Source: a bacterium
Lineage (GTDB): Bacteria > Patescibacteriota > Minisyncoccia > Moranbacterales > UBA2206
Length of the DNA: 20,902 nucleotides
Direction: 5' to 3'
Assembly (NCBI GenBank): GCA_021779205.1
Contig: JAJYBE010000009.1
Location: 1 to 20,902 of the forward strand
The notes below the pieces were generated by a model that saw only the letters and a program-made list of their open reading frames with translations, ran no database searches and was not told the DNA's origin. The translations under genes were made by a program, and so were the position numbers. Of the stretch, positions 1 through 6,536 are shown one piece after another. Within the stretch, counting starts at the first letter, position 1. Each line of letters opens with the position of its first letter.

Positions 1-698
1 TTGAAATGAAATTGCAACCAGGCAATTCCGGTTGTGAAGATCCGCGCATGACTAAAATCGGGGAAGATATTTTTATGTGTTATACGGCGGTTGATGCTAA
101 AAATGCTCCACGCGTGGCTTTGACATCAATTAAAACGAATGATTTAGTTGAGAAAAAATGGAATTGGGAAAATCCTAAATTAATTTCTCCTCCGGGAATT
201 GACGATAAGGATGCTTGTATTTTGCCGGAAAAAATTAGGGGAAAATTTGTTTTTTTTCATCGTATTCAGCCATCCATAGATGTTAATTTTTTTGATAATT
301 TGAATTTTGAAGATGGAAGGCTTTTGGAGCAAAACCCGATAATGCTACCACGCAAAGGAATGTGGGATAATAAAAAAATAGGTTTGAATACCGTGATGAA
401 AACAAAAGTCGGTTGGTTGATGATTTATCATGGAGTATCAGAAGAAAGTAGCAGCTATCGGATTGGTGCGGCACTTTTAGAATTGCATAATCCGGAAAAA
501 GTTATTGCAAGGACAAAGTATCCCATTTTAGAGCCGGAAATGGCCTATGAGAAAGAGGGGATTGTTCCTAATGTTGTGTTTCCGTGCGGAGCGGTTAAGA
601 TGGGAACGAAATTATATATTTACTATGGAGGAGGCGATCGAGTTATTGGCGGAGCGACAATTGAAATGACTAAGGTTCTAAAAATGCTAACGGAATAA
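1..698 (+). CDS. GH130 family glycoside phosphorylase, 5' end outside the window
   Basis: This is the C-terminal two thirds of a family 130 glycosidase. The family phosphorolyses beta-1,4-linked mannosides, for example mannosyl-glucose or mannobiose, to mannose-1-phosphate in the cytoplasm. Seen here: the family hallmark GCEDPR near the start of the visible frame (its Asp is the family's proton donor), a DKDA segment, a W-x(n)-KIG segment, GWLMIYHGV, the LLEL-xxPEKVIAR strand, and a C-terminal FPCGAV...YIYYGGGD blade, all typical of the five-bladed propeller. The reading frame stays open to position 1 without a stop. Family members are usually over 300 residues and begin with a blade missing here, so the first in-frame ATG at 6 is probably internal. 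The usual PPIKT-like segment reads NTVMKT. Substrate is not assignable. The gene ends 1 bp from the stop of the convergent PLD gene. Confidence 0.88.
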   Translation, partial: EMKLQPGNSGCEDPRMTKIGEDIFMCYTAVDAKNAPRVALTSIKTNDLVEKKWNWENPKLISPPGIDDKDACILPEKIRGKFVFFHRIQPSIDVNFFDNLNFEDGRLLEQNPIMLPRKGMWDNKKIGLNTVMKTKVGWLMIYHGVSEESSSYRIGAALLELHNPEKVIARTKYPILEPEMAYEKEGIVPNVVFPCGAVKMGTKLYIYYGGGDRVIGGATIEMTKVLKMLTE

Positions 699-699
699 T

Positions 700-1734
700 T
701 TATAATATGGGGTGTAATATTTTTAGAATTGCCAAAATGAAATAGTCGCTGATTTTCATTTTATGCCGAGTGGGTTCAAATTTGGTTGAGTCATGTCTCC
801 AGATTTTTATGGTTTGCTCCATTTCTTTTAATAATTTTTTTTCTCGAAAAAATATTCCCGCTTCGGTATTAAGGTGAAACGAAAACAGATCAATATTTTG
901 CGATCCAATCAATCCTTCCGTATTATCAATCAATAAAAGTTTGGAGTGATTCATTGTCTTGGATAAATAAAAATTTATTCCCAATGCGTGCATATTATGC
1001 ATATAGCGATAATTAAAGAGATTCATTATTTGCCAATCAACTTTTTTGGGAATGAAAATTTCCACTTTGACACCACGCGCGATGGCGTCGTCCAAAAGTG
1101 AAATGAGCCAGCGCGGGGGAGTGAAATAGGGAGTAACAATCTGAATTTTTTCTTTGGCGTTGGTTATTTTTTCAATATAATGATTTTTAAGCGTGTAGAT
1201 ATTTTTAATCGGATAATGTTCGACGAGCCAAAAACGCAGTTTATTGCTAAACTTTTTTTCGCTATATTTTAAGATTTTTTTATTTTTTCCGCCAGACATT
1301 TTATAGGTGTAGGCAAAAGATTGAATGATTTTTTTTACAATCATTCCCTTGAGTTGCAATTGCAAATCTTTCCAATGGCGAAAGCGTTTTCCAATATTGA
1401 CACCCCCGATAAAAGCAACTTTTCCATCAACGATTAGAATTTTTCTATGAATATGTCTTAGCCAATGGCTAAAGAAGATAAATTCAATCCCTGATTTTTT
1501 TAGATCATTGGCAATTTTTCCTTTAAGGTTGCTGCTGCCAAAAGCATCGGCGATAATAACTATTTCAATTCCTTGTCGAGATTTTTCTTTTAATTTTCCG
1601 ATAAAATTGTGGCTTTTGGCGGTGTCATCAAGAAAAATATACATTTCAAGATAAATGGATTTTTGGGCATGGTCGATAGCTTCAAACATAGCGTCCCAAG
1701 CTCTTAGGGATGTTGTGTATAAATTGTAATCCAT
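700..1734 (-). CDS. Phospholipase D / cardiolipin synthase-like protein
   Basis: A 344-residue protein with two phospholipase-D catalytic motifs. The first is HxKx4D at H96-K98-D103, followed by GGVNIG. The second is HxKx4D at H263-K265-D270, followed by GSQN. Two HKD half-sites in one chain are the hallmark of the cardiolipin synthase branch, which joins two phosphatidylglycerols, or phosphatidylglycerol and another lipid, by transphosphatidylation at the membrane. The canonical N-terminal membrane hairpins are absent, so it is shorter than ClsA (about 480 residues) and nearer the soluble ClsB type. A hydrophobic C-terminal tail (about residues 329-344) could sit against the membrane. The start lies 11 bp downstream of the stop of the upstream membrane-protein gene, so the two are probably co-transcribed. 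Alternative: a PLD-family phosphodiesterase with another lipid substrate. Confidence 0.85.
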   Translation of the reverse strand: MDYNLYTTSLRAWDAMFEAIDHAQKSIYLEMYIFLDDTAKSHNFIGKLKEKSRQGIEIVIIADAFGSSNLKGKIANDLKKSGIEFIFFSHWLRHIHRKILIVDGKVAFIGGVNIGKRFRHWKDLQLQLKGMIVKKIIQSFAYTYKMSGGKNKKILKYSEKKFSNKLRFWLVEHYPIKNIYTLKNHYIEKITNAKEKIQIVTPYFTPPRWLISLLDDAIARGVKVEIFIPKKVDWQIMNLFNYRYMHNMHALGINFYLSKTMNHSKLLLIDNTEGLIGSQNIDLFSFHLNTEAGIFFREKKLLKEMEQTIKIWRHDSTKFEPTRHKMKISDYFILAILKILHPIL

Positions 1735-1745
1735 AAAAATAGAAT

Positions 1746-3332
1746 TTATTGGAACTTACTAAAACTGAAATTATCTCTGGCTATTTTAAATTTAGAAATC
1801 AGATCTTTATTTTTTTCATTTTTTCTAAGAAAAATTATAGCATATTGGTCGGCATAAACCGGAGACCAATTAGAATCGTCTATACGTTTTAGTAGGAAAT
1901 TTTGTCCCCAGGGAGTGGCATCTTTAAGAGAAAAATAAATCGTGTTAAAATTATATTTTACCAAAGCGTCATTCCAGGCTGTGTCGCTCTGTTGCATTGG
2001 AATGTAGACGGTTTGAAAAAAATCTTTAGGATATGCCTCAGGACGATTATCAACAAAAACTTTTTCCCGGGGAAATAATTTAAAAATAAGAAAACTTCCG
2101 ATGTCGTAATCATTAAAAATCGGTCCTGATAAATGATTATTGATAAAAAAATTAGCCGAGGCGCTAACTTCTTTTGGAATATATTCAGTTGATTTATCGG
2201 AATATATTGCGTCGCGATTGGCGAAAAAAATAAAAGCGAAAAAAGAGGGAATGAAAAAGAAAGCTTGGTATTTTTTCAGATAACTTTTTTTCATGACTCC
2301 GGTTATTCCATAGGCAATTGTCGGTATGGAGAAATAGCCAAAAAGAGCGAAGTTTCGCAATGCTGACCAACCGAGAACGCTTATTGTTATGGCTAGCCCG
2401 AATAATGGCCAAGAAATTTTTTTTCGATTGAAAATCAGCAACGCGAGATGACTTAAGAGTAAAATGGAAAGAGTTATTTTAAAAATTAATAAATTTGGAT
2501 TAGCAACGAAAGTGAGATTGCTTAGAAATCCGACAGATTGATTTTCCAGAACTCGATAATCGTAATTTTGAAAAATGTTAAATGGATATAGTGCGCCTTT
2601 TATTCCCAGAGGATTAAAAAGTGTTGCCAGCATAATCAAGGCAAGAATGATACCAAGCGCTTTTGATTTTTTTTTGTTTTTTTCCAGCAACATATCAAGA
2701 AAAAAAAGACCGAGAATTCCTATGCCAAAAATAAAATAAATGTGCAGATTGACCCAAATAAGCATAATGGCGGGCAGGAGTAGCAACCAGCGAGAAGACA
2801 TGTTTTCATATTTATATTTCCAGAGTAGTTGAAAAAAAACGACAGAAAAAAAATAACTGAAAATTTCCGGTCGAATTTCGGTGCGATCTCCAATGAGCGG
2901 AATGGCAAGTGTTGCAACGAATGTTGCAATCGCTAGGCAGGAAAATTTTTTAGTTAAAGAAAAAATTAGAAAAAATGTCAGAAGGCTTATGGCGATGTAA
3001 AAAGAAGTCAGACCGGAAAAGTCAAAATATTTCCAAATTAAATAGAAAATAACGCCACTTCCCCAATGATGATTGACAAATGGCGCATCGGGATTGCTAT
3101 AGGAATATAAATTTTTTTCGGGAATCTTGTGATTTTCAAAAAAATAGCGCCCATTTGCAATATGTCTTCCTAAATCGGCCGTGGTCAAATCGGTTCCCCG
3201 AGAAAGTAAAATACTCAGCCATGTAAACAGAAAAATAACGACTAAGATTATTCCGAAATTTTGATTTATCTTTAAGAGTAAATCTTCAAGAAACGCTCGA
3301 ATTTTTTTTAGTGAAAATATTTTATTAAGCAT
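1746..3332 (-). CDS. Polytopic membrane protein, GT-C glycosyltransferase-like
   Basis: With the start chosen here the product is 528 residues. It has an N-terminal basic stretch, about ten strongly hydrophobic segments, and a soluble C-terminal domain of about 130 residues. A first extracytoplasmic loop after TM1 carries an acidic residue in TTADLGRHIANG (D53), and a later NHHWGS motif (H88, H89, W90) precedes the next helix. This acidic-loop-plus-polytopic plan matches GT-C enzymes, which use polyprenyl-phosphate sugars outside the membrane. The C-terminal part contains NDYDIGSFLIF and VDNRPEAYP, seen in similar uncharacterised bacterial membrane proteins. An upstream ATG at 3419 would add 29 residues but would run through the murB promoter region, so ATG at 3330-3332, just before the first TM, is preferred. 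Acceptor and donor are unknown. It probably leads an operon with the PLD gene. Confidence 0.65.
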   Translation of the reverse strand: MLNKIFSLKKIRAFLEDLLLKINQNFGIILVVIFLFTWLSILLSRGTDLTTADLGRHIANGRYFFENHKIPEKNLYSYSNPDAPFVNHHWGSGVIFYLIWKYFDFSGLTSFYIAISLLTFFLIFSLTKKFSCLAIATFVATLAIPLIGDRTEIRPEIFSYFFSVVFFQLLWKYKYENMSSRWLLLLPAIMLIWVNLHIYFIFGIGILGLFFLDMLLEKNKKKSKALGIILALIMLATLFNPLGIKGALYPFNIFQNYDYRVLENQSVGFLSNLTFVANPNLLIFKITLSILLLSHLALLIFNRKKISWPLFGLAITISVLGWSALRNFALFGYFSIPTIAYGITGVMKKSYLKKYQAFFFIPSFFAFIFFANRDAIYSDKSTEYIPKEVSASANFFINNHLSGPIFNDYDIGSFLIFKLFPREKVFVDNRPEAYPKDFFQTVYIPMQQSDTAWNDALVKYNFNTIYFSLKDATPWGQNFLLKRIDDSNWSPVYADQYAIIFLRKNEKNKDLISKFKIARDNFSFSKFQ

Positions 3333-3386
3333 AATTTTTGTGTGGAATAGCTTAATTTTAACATTAAATGGAAAAAAAAGCATTTT

Positions 3387-3413
3387 TTGCAATTCGTTTT
3401 TTTGTGCTATAAT
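3387..3413 (+). promoter_or_regulatory. Putative sigma-70-type promoter of murB
   Basis: A perfect -10 TATAAT at 3408-3413 is preceded by TGC (extended -10, TGcTATAAT), with a -35-like TTGCAA at 3387-3392. The spacer is 15 bp, short but tolerable with an extended -10. The predicted start at about 3420 leaves a leader of roughly 28 nt before the murB ATG at 3448. Confidence 0.55.
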
Positions 3414-3447
3414 TGTCATTAGCCAATGGTTATGGGGAGATAAAAAT

Positions 3448-4350
3448 ATGATTCAAGAGAATATTTCATTAGCAAAATATACTACATTTAAAATTGGGGG
3501 ACCAGCGAAATTTTTTGCGGAAACAGATAATGAATCGGATCTTTTGAGCCTTTTAAATTTAGCGAAAAAAAATAATTGGAAATTTTTTATATTGGGAGGA
3601 GGCAGTAATATTTTGGTTAGTGATGACGGTTTTGACGGATTGGTAATAAAATTAAAAACAGCAAGGGATAAATTTTGGGCAGGAAACAGCTTGGCGAGTT
3701 TAGCTGGGTATTGTAAGGAAAATTTTTTTTCCGGATTGGAGTGGGCAACGGGAATTCCGGGAACAATTGGTGGAGCGATAAGGGGGAATGCGGGAGCATA
3801 CGGCGGTTGCATGGGAGATGTTATTGAAATTGTGCGCGTATTGGATTTGGAATGCGGAAAGATTGAAAATTATTCTTGTGAAAAATGTCAATTTGAATAT
3901 CGTTCCAGCATCTTTAAAAGAAATGGAAAACTGATTATTTTGTCTGTTGTCGTGAACCTAAAAAAGGAAAAGAGCGGAGAAGCCATTGTCGATACGATGC
4001 AAAATATTTTGAAAAAAAGGCGTGAAAAAATTCCTCAAAATTTCAGTGCCGGCAGTTTTTTTCAAAATCCGTTTACAAATGATCAAGAATTAATTTCACG
4101 ATTCGAAAGAGATTCGGGAGTAAAAGTTATTGATGGGAAAATTCCGGCGGGTTGGTTGATTGATGAGGTTGGGTTGAGAGGGAAAAAGATTGGCGGTGTG
4201 ATGATTAGCGAAAATCATGCGAATTTTATTGTGAATATGGGAACGGGAACAGCGCAAGAGGTTGTAACTCTTTCCGGAATTATTAAACAAAAAATTCGCC
4301 ACAGATTTCACATTCAACTTAAAGAAGAGGTGGTTTATGTTGGTTTTTGA
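3448..4350 (+). CDS. murB: UDP-N-acetylenolpyruvoylglucosamine reductase MurB
   Basis: A 300-residue flavoenzyme that reduces UDP-GlcNAc-enolpyruvate to UDP-MurNAc with NADPH, the second committed step of peptidoglycan precursor synthesis in the cytoplasm. Visible landmarks are TTFKIGGPA at the N-terminus, the FAD-binding LGGGSNILVSDDGFDGLVI, the ATGIPGTIGGAIRGNAGAYGG flavin loop, YRSSIFK, and AGSFFQNP containing the catalytic serine. These are followed by PAGWLIDEVGLRGKKIGG and SENHANFIVN, then a C-terminal LKEEVVYVG carrying the conserved glutamate. Length and motifs fit type II MurB. The frame is open 36 codons further upstream, but ATG 3448 is chosen because a GGGGAGAT Shine-Dalgarno lies just before it and homology to MurB starts there; the longer version would cover the promoter. 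A hibernation-factor gene follows 63 bp downstream. Confidence 0.96.
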   Translation: MIQENISLAKYTTFKIGGPAKFFAETDNESDLLSLLNLAKKNNWKFFILGGGSNILVSDDGFDGLVIKLKTARDKFWAGNSLASLAGYCKENFFSGLEWATGIPGTIGGAIRGNAGAYGGCMGDVIEIVRVLDLECGKIENYSCEKCQFEYRSSIFKRNGKLIILSVVVNLKKEKSGEAIVDTMQNILKKRREKIPQNFSAGSFFQNPFTNDQELISRFERDSGVKVIDGKIPAGWLIDEVGLRGKKIGGVMISENHANFIVNMGTGTAQEVVTLSGIIKQKIRHRFHIQLKEEVVYVGF

Positions 4351-4413
4351 TTAAAAAATTAATGAAAATCAGGCGGGCAGAAAATATTTTTTGACCGTTT
4401 TGATTGAAAAAAT

Positions 4414-4782
4414 ATGCCTATTGAAAAAAAACAAGTGATCAGGATTATGTTTTCCGGAGCGGAGCAAGATAGAAAAGCGCAAGAATATATCGAGAAAAAA
4501 CTGCAAAAGATTAATCAACTATCTAGAAACATCTTGGAATTTGAGGTGGAAATTGATAGAAACAAAAAAGGCGAATACAGGGTCGAATTAATGGCCAAAA
4601 CTCTACGAAAACTTTATCGCGCTGAAGATATATCGGAAAGCATTGAAGCGTCCACTGATATTGCCAGCGATGAATTATCAGCGCAGATAGTAAAGGATAA
4701 AGACAAAATTAGAGATCTCAAAAGAAGGGGTGCGCGATCAATAAAAAAGAAGATAGTGATCGATAAGAGTGCCAGATTTTAA
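4414..4782 (+). CDS. hpf: Short ribosome hibernation promoting factor (S30AE / RaiA family)
   Basis: A 122-residue basic protein with the beta-alpha-beta-beta-beta-alpha pattern of the S30AE domain. It has an N-terminal strand (VIRIMFSG), helix 1 (QEYIEKKLQKINQL), a strand-turn-strand (FEVEIDRNKKGEYRVELMAK), and helix 2 (SESIEASTDIASDELSAQIVKDKDKIRDLKRR). The family binds the 30S decoding region and silences or dimerises ribosomes in starvation. There is no C-terminal dimerisation domain, so it belongs to the short HPF/YfiA form, with a lysine-rich tail instead. No convincing Shine-Dalgarno precedes the ATG. It lies between murB and a membrane-anchored lysozyme-like gene that begins 8 bp after its stop, suggesting one transcript. 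Whether it inactivates 70S or helps form 100S particles cannot be read from sequence. Confidence 0.85.
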   Translation: MPIEKKQVIRIMFSGAEQDRKAQEYIEKKLQKINQLSRNILEFEVEIDRNKKGEYRVELMAKTLRKLYRAEDISESIEASTDIASDELSAQIVKDKDKIRDLKRRGARSIKKKIVIDKSARF

Positions 4783-4790
4783 AATTTTAA

Positions 4791-5921
4791 ATGAAATATA
4801 AATTTAAAAAAATCATAAAATTTTTAGCTGTTTTTGCAGTTTGTTATTTGATTTTTTTAAGTTGTGGTTTTTTTGCCGTAAGGTATGGAATTACCAATAC
4901 TTCCGGAGCGGTTGATGCCAATAATGATAAATTTCAAAAGAATGCCGATATTATTAAGAGCATTGCCAGAGTTGAAGCGGCTTCGGATAGTAATATTGGT
5001 TTTATTGAAAAAATTAAAAATGAAAATTTTTGCAAGATAAATGCGATAGGGGAAATTTCAAAATTAAATGCTGAACGAATTTTTACGACTTATCAAAAAA
5101 CACAAAGTGATTCATTGTCTTCCAAGATGATTCTGGCTGTAGTCTTGCGCTTGAAAGATAATGTTGCTTTTCAAGATAAAATTTTAAATTGTGAAAATAG
5201 TTCTTTGAGGGTGGCCTATGCATCGGAAGTTGCGAAAATGGATTTTTCACAAAATGACGGTCAAAATATTTTTACTTGGGCAAATGAAGCAGAGTGGAAT
5301 GCGATTAAAAACGGGGTTTTGAAGGATAAGGAGGCTATTAATAGGGCGGGAAATTTGGTTGGAATTGAGCCTCGGATTATTGTGGCGTCTTTAATTGTCG
5401 AGCAGTTGCGTCTTTTCCATTCACAAAGGGAGTTGTTTAAAAAATTTTTTGAACCTTTGAAAATTTTAGGCAATTCAACAAAAATTTCTTTGGGCGTAAT
5501 GGGTATAAAAGAAGCGACAGCGATTGACACGGAAAGGCATTTGAAGGATCCTGATTCTCCATACTACCTTGGTGCTCAATCGGAACATTTATTGGATTTG
5601 AATTCCAGCGATCAGGTGCAAGAACGTTTCGCGCACCTTACAGATGATAAAAATCATTATTATTCTTATCTTTATGGAGCGGTTTATCTTAAGGAAATAT
5701 TATCGCAGTGGAAAAGCGCGGGATATGATATTAAATATCGTCCTGAAATTATTGGAACATTGTTTAATGTTGGGTTTCCTCAGTCTAAACCGAATTCGGC
5801 TCCAAAAGTGGGCGGATCGAAAATCAGCATCAGTGATGGGGAATATTCTTTTGGTTCCTTGGCGTATGAATTTTATTATTCCGGAGAATTAGCGGAGGAT
5901 TTTCCTTATCTAATTAACTGA
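4791..5921 (+). CDS. Membrane-anchored lysozyme-fold protein, putative lytic transglycosylase
   Basis: A 376-residue protein with a short basic N-terminus and one hydrophobic segment (about residues 9-31) containing a Cys, so it is probably exported and anchored. The extracytoplasmic part resembles lytic transglycosylase/lysozyme-fold proteins. IEPRIIVASLIVEQ (about 192-205) mimics the helix that presents the catalytic glutamate (E204 here). SLGVMGIKEATA (233-244) resembles the following GLMQI-like segment. GTLFNVGF (322-329) resembles the AYNxG-like loop, and YSFGSLAYEFYY closes the domain. This suggests cleavage or remodelling of peptidoglycan glycan strands, which suits the position after murB and hpf. 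The resemblance is at pattern level only, and the region between about 40 and 180 is not recognised. Function is inferred, not shown. Confidence 0.6.
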   Translation: MKYKFKKIIKFLAVFAVCYLIFLSCGFFAVRYGITNTSGAVDANNDKFQKNADIIKSIARVEAASDSNIGFIEKIKNENFCKINAIGEISKLNAERIFTTYQKTQSDSLSSKMILAVVLRLKDNVAFQDKILNCENSSLRVAYASEVAKMDFSQNDGQNIFTWANEAEWNAIKNGVLKDKEAINRAGNLVGIEPRIIVASLIVEQLRLFHSQRELFKKFFEPLKILGNSTKISLGVMGIKEATAIDTERHLKDPDSPYYLGAQSEHLLDLNSSDQVQERFAHLTDDKNHYYSYLYGAVYLKEILSQWKSAGYDIKYRPEIIGTLFNVGFPQSKPNSAPKVGGSKISISDGEYSFGSLAYEFYYSGELAEDFPYLIN

Positions 5922-6050
5922 TGTTGAATGAAATTTTTGAAAAACAGACTTTATTCAACATTGATAAGAATTAAAATTGTCGATGCGGTTGTCACGCTAA
6001 AAATTGAAAATAATATTTTTTTTAAAAGAGTAATGGTAATTATTATAAAC

Positions 6051-6079
6051 TTGACAAAAATTTTTCAATTTGCTAACCT
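6051..6079 (+). promoter_or_regulatory. Promoter of the structured leader and unknown-protein cassette
   Basis: A consensus -35 TTGACA at 6051-6056 is separated by 17 bp from TAACCT at 6074-6079, which is preceded by TGC, giving the extended -10 TGCTAACCT. The same nine bases form the -10 of the promoter-like site at 15797-15825, also 17 bp from its -35, which supports both. The predicted start is near 6086, directly at the ATG of the possible leader peptide. Confidence 0.6.
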
Positions 6080-6086
6080 TGTCACT

Positions 6087-6197
6087 ATGAGTAGAAATAT
6101 AATCAAAACAACCCAAAAGCATTATTGTCTGTTGTTTATTATGGTCTGGTTGATCCAGGTCGGTTTTGGTTTTAGGGAAAATGAAGCGAGCGCATAG
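6087..6197 (+). CDS. Possible 36-residue leader peptide within the structured RNA
   Basis: An open frame starts at ATG 6087, essentially at the predicted transcription start (so it would be leaderless), and stops with TAG at 6195-6197, inside the loop of the large hairpin. The product would begin MSRNIIKTTQ, contain a hydrophobic stretch (YCLLFIMVWLIQVGFGF) and end ENEASA. A ribosome moving through this frame would melt the left arm of stem 3 and so affect which hairpin forms. There is no run of one regulatory amino acid as in classical amino-acid attenuators. The frame extends upstream to 5928, but that part would precede the promoter. It may simply be a chance frame. Confidence 0.22.
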   Translation: MSRNIIKTTQKHYCLLFIMVWLIQVGFGFRENEASA

Positions 6198-6222
6198 GGC
6201 AAAAAGTCATTTTCAGTAAACC

Positions 6223-6251
6223 AAAACCGGTCTCGAAAGAGCCGGTTTTTT
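6223..6251 (+). terminator. Intrinsic terminator at the end of the leader
   Basis: AAAACCGG (6223-6230), a bulged T, CTC, a GAAA tetraloop (6235-6238), GAG and CCGGTTTT (6242-6249) form a stable hairpin running into a T tract (6246-6251). It stands upstream of the 60-residue peptide gene and downstream of the promoter at 6051, so expression of those genes from that promoter would need read-through or anti-termination. Confidence 0.8.
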
Positions 6252-6320
6252 AGTACCTTAGAAAAAAGAATATAAATGGTTGGTTTATCACTATCACCTA
6301 AAATCATAAAGCGAGGCATC

Positions 6321-6503
6321 ATGAAACAACTAGAAAAGGAAAAGTTGGCTAATGGCGGGAAAAATGTTGATGGATCTGAAAAGACCGTCATTGTTCCCAA
6401 TGGTCATATGAGTTTTGATGACCAAAAGACAATAATTAATCAGGATGGTTGGCAGAGTAGCAATCCGTCCTTTCCATCTGGTTTTGGGCATATGAATTTC
6501 TAA
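6321..6503 (+). CDS. 60-residue peptide, unrecognised; possible modified-peptide precursor
   Basis: A small gene not recognised from any family. ATG 6321 is chosen because GCGAGG sits about 5 bp upstream; an earlier ATG at 6276 has no such site. The first third is charged (MKQLEKEKLANGGK). The centre is acidic/polar (VDGSEKTVIVPNGHMSFDD). The last 19 residues (DGWQSSNPSFPSGFGHMNF) are rich in Gly, Ser, Pro, Phe and other aromatics, with no Lys or Cys. There is no signal peptide or TM segment. The gene lies between the terminator of the structured leader and the 448-residue gene, 33 bp upstream of the latter's start, so the two are probably translated from one mRNA. A charged leader plus small/aromatic tail next to an enzyme-sized protein is reminiscent of ribosomally made, modified peptides, but no known modification enzyme or protease is visible. 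Confidence 0.5.
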   Translation: MKQLEKEKLANGGKNVDGSEKTVIVPNGHMSFDDQKTIINQDGWQSSNPSFPSGFGHMNF

Positions 6504-6536
6504 TGACTTTTACAAATAATATGGAGGGAATGAAGC

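Larger units (their letters stand above)
6086..6251 (+). ncRNA. Structured RNA leader with competing hairpins (attenuator or riboswitch candidate)
   Basis: Between the promoter and the first solid gene lies about 165 nt of RNA with nested pairing. Stem 1 is AAACAAC 6106-6112 with GTTGTTT 6131-6137. Stem 2 is CTGG 6146-6149 with CCAG 6155-6158. The large stem 3 pairs CGGTTTTGGTTT 6161-6172 with AAACCAAAACCG 6218-6229 (12 bp, extendable by G-U pairs), plus an inner GAAAATGA 6177-6184 with TCATTTTC 6207-6214. The right arm of stem 3 overlaps the left arm of the terminator at 6223-6251, so the two cannot both form fully. That is the usual logic of transcription attenuation. It resembles no riboswitch class I recognise, and no ligand or regulator is evident. 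Alternative: a free-standing small RNA ending at that terminator. Confidence 0.6.

Noticed and set aside
3333..3419. N-terminal extension of the GT-C-like protein to ATG 3419
   Set aside because: It would overlap the divergent murB promoter and adds a non-membrane segment before the first TM; ATG 3332 is more natural.
5922..5960. Inverted repeat TGTTGAAT / ATTCAACA just after the lysozyme-like gene
   Set aside because: The stem is AT-rich with a 23-nt loop and no T tract follows, so it is not a convincing terminator.
5928..6086. Upstream extension of the leader frame, which would give an 89-residue protein starting at 5928
   Set aside because: It runs through the consensus promoter at 6051-6079, is compositionally A/T noise with Ile/Lys/Asn, and has no Shine-Dalgarno sequence.
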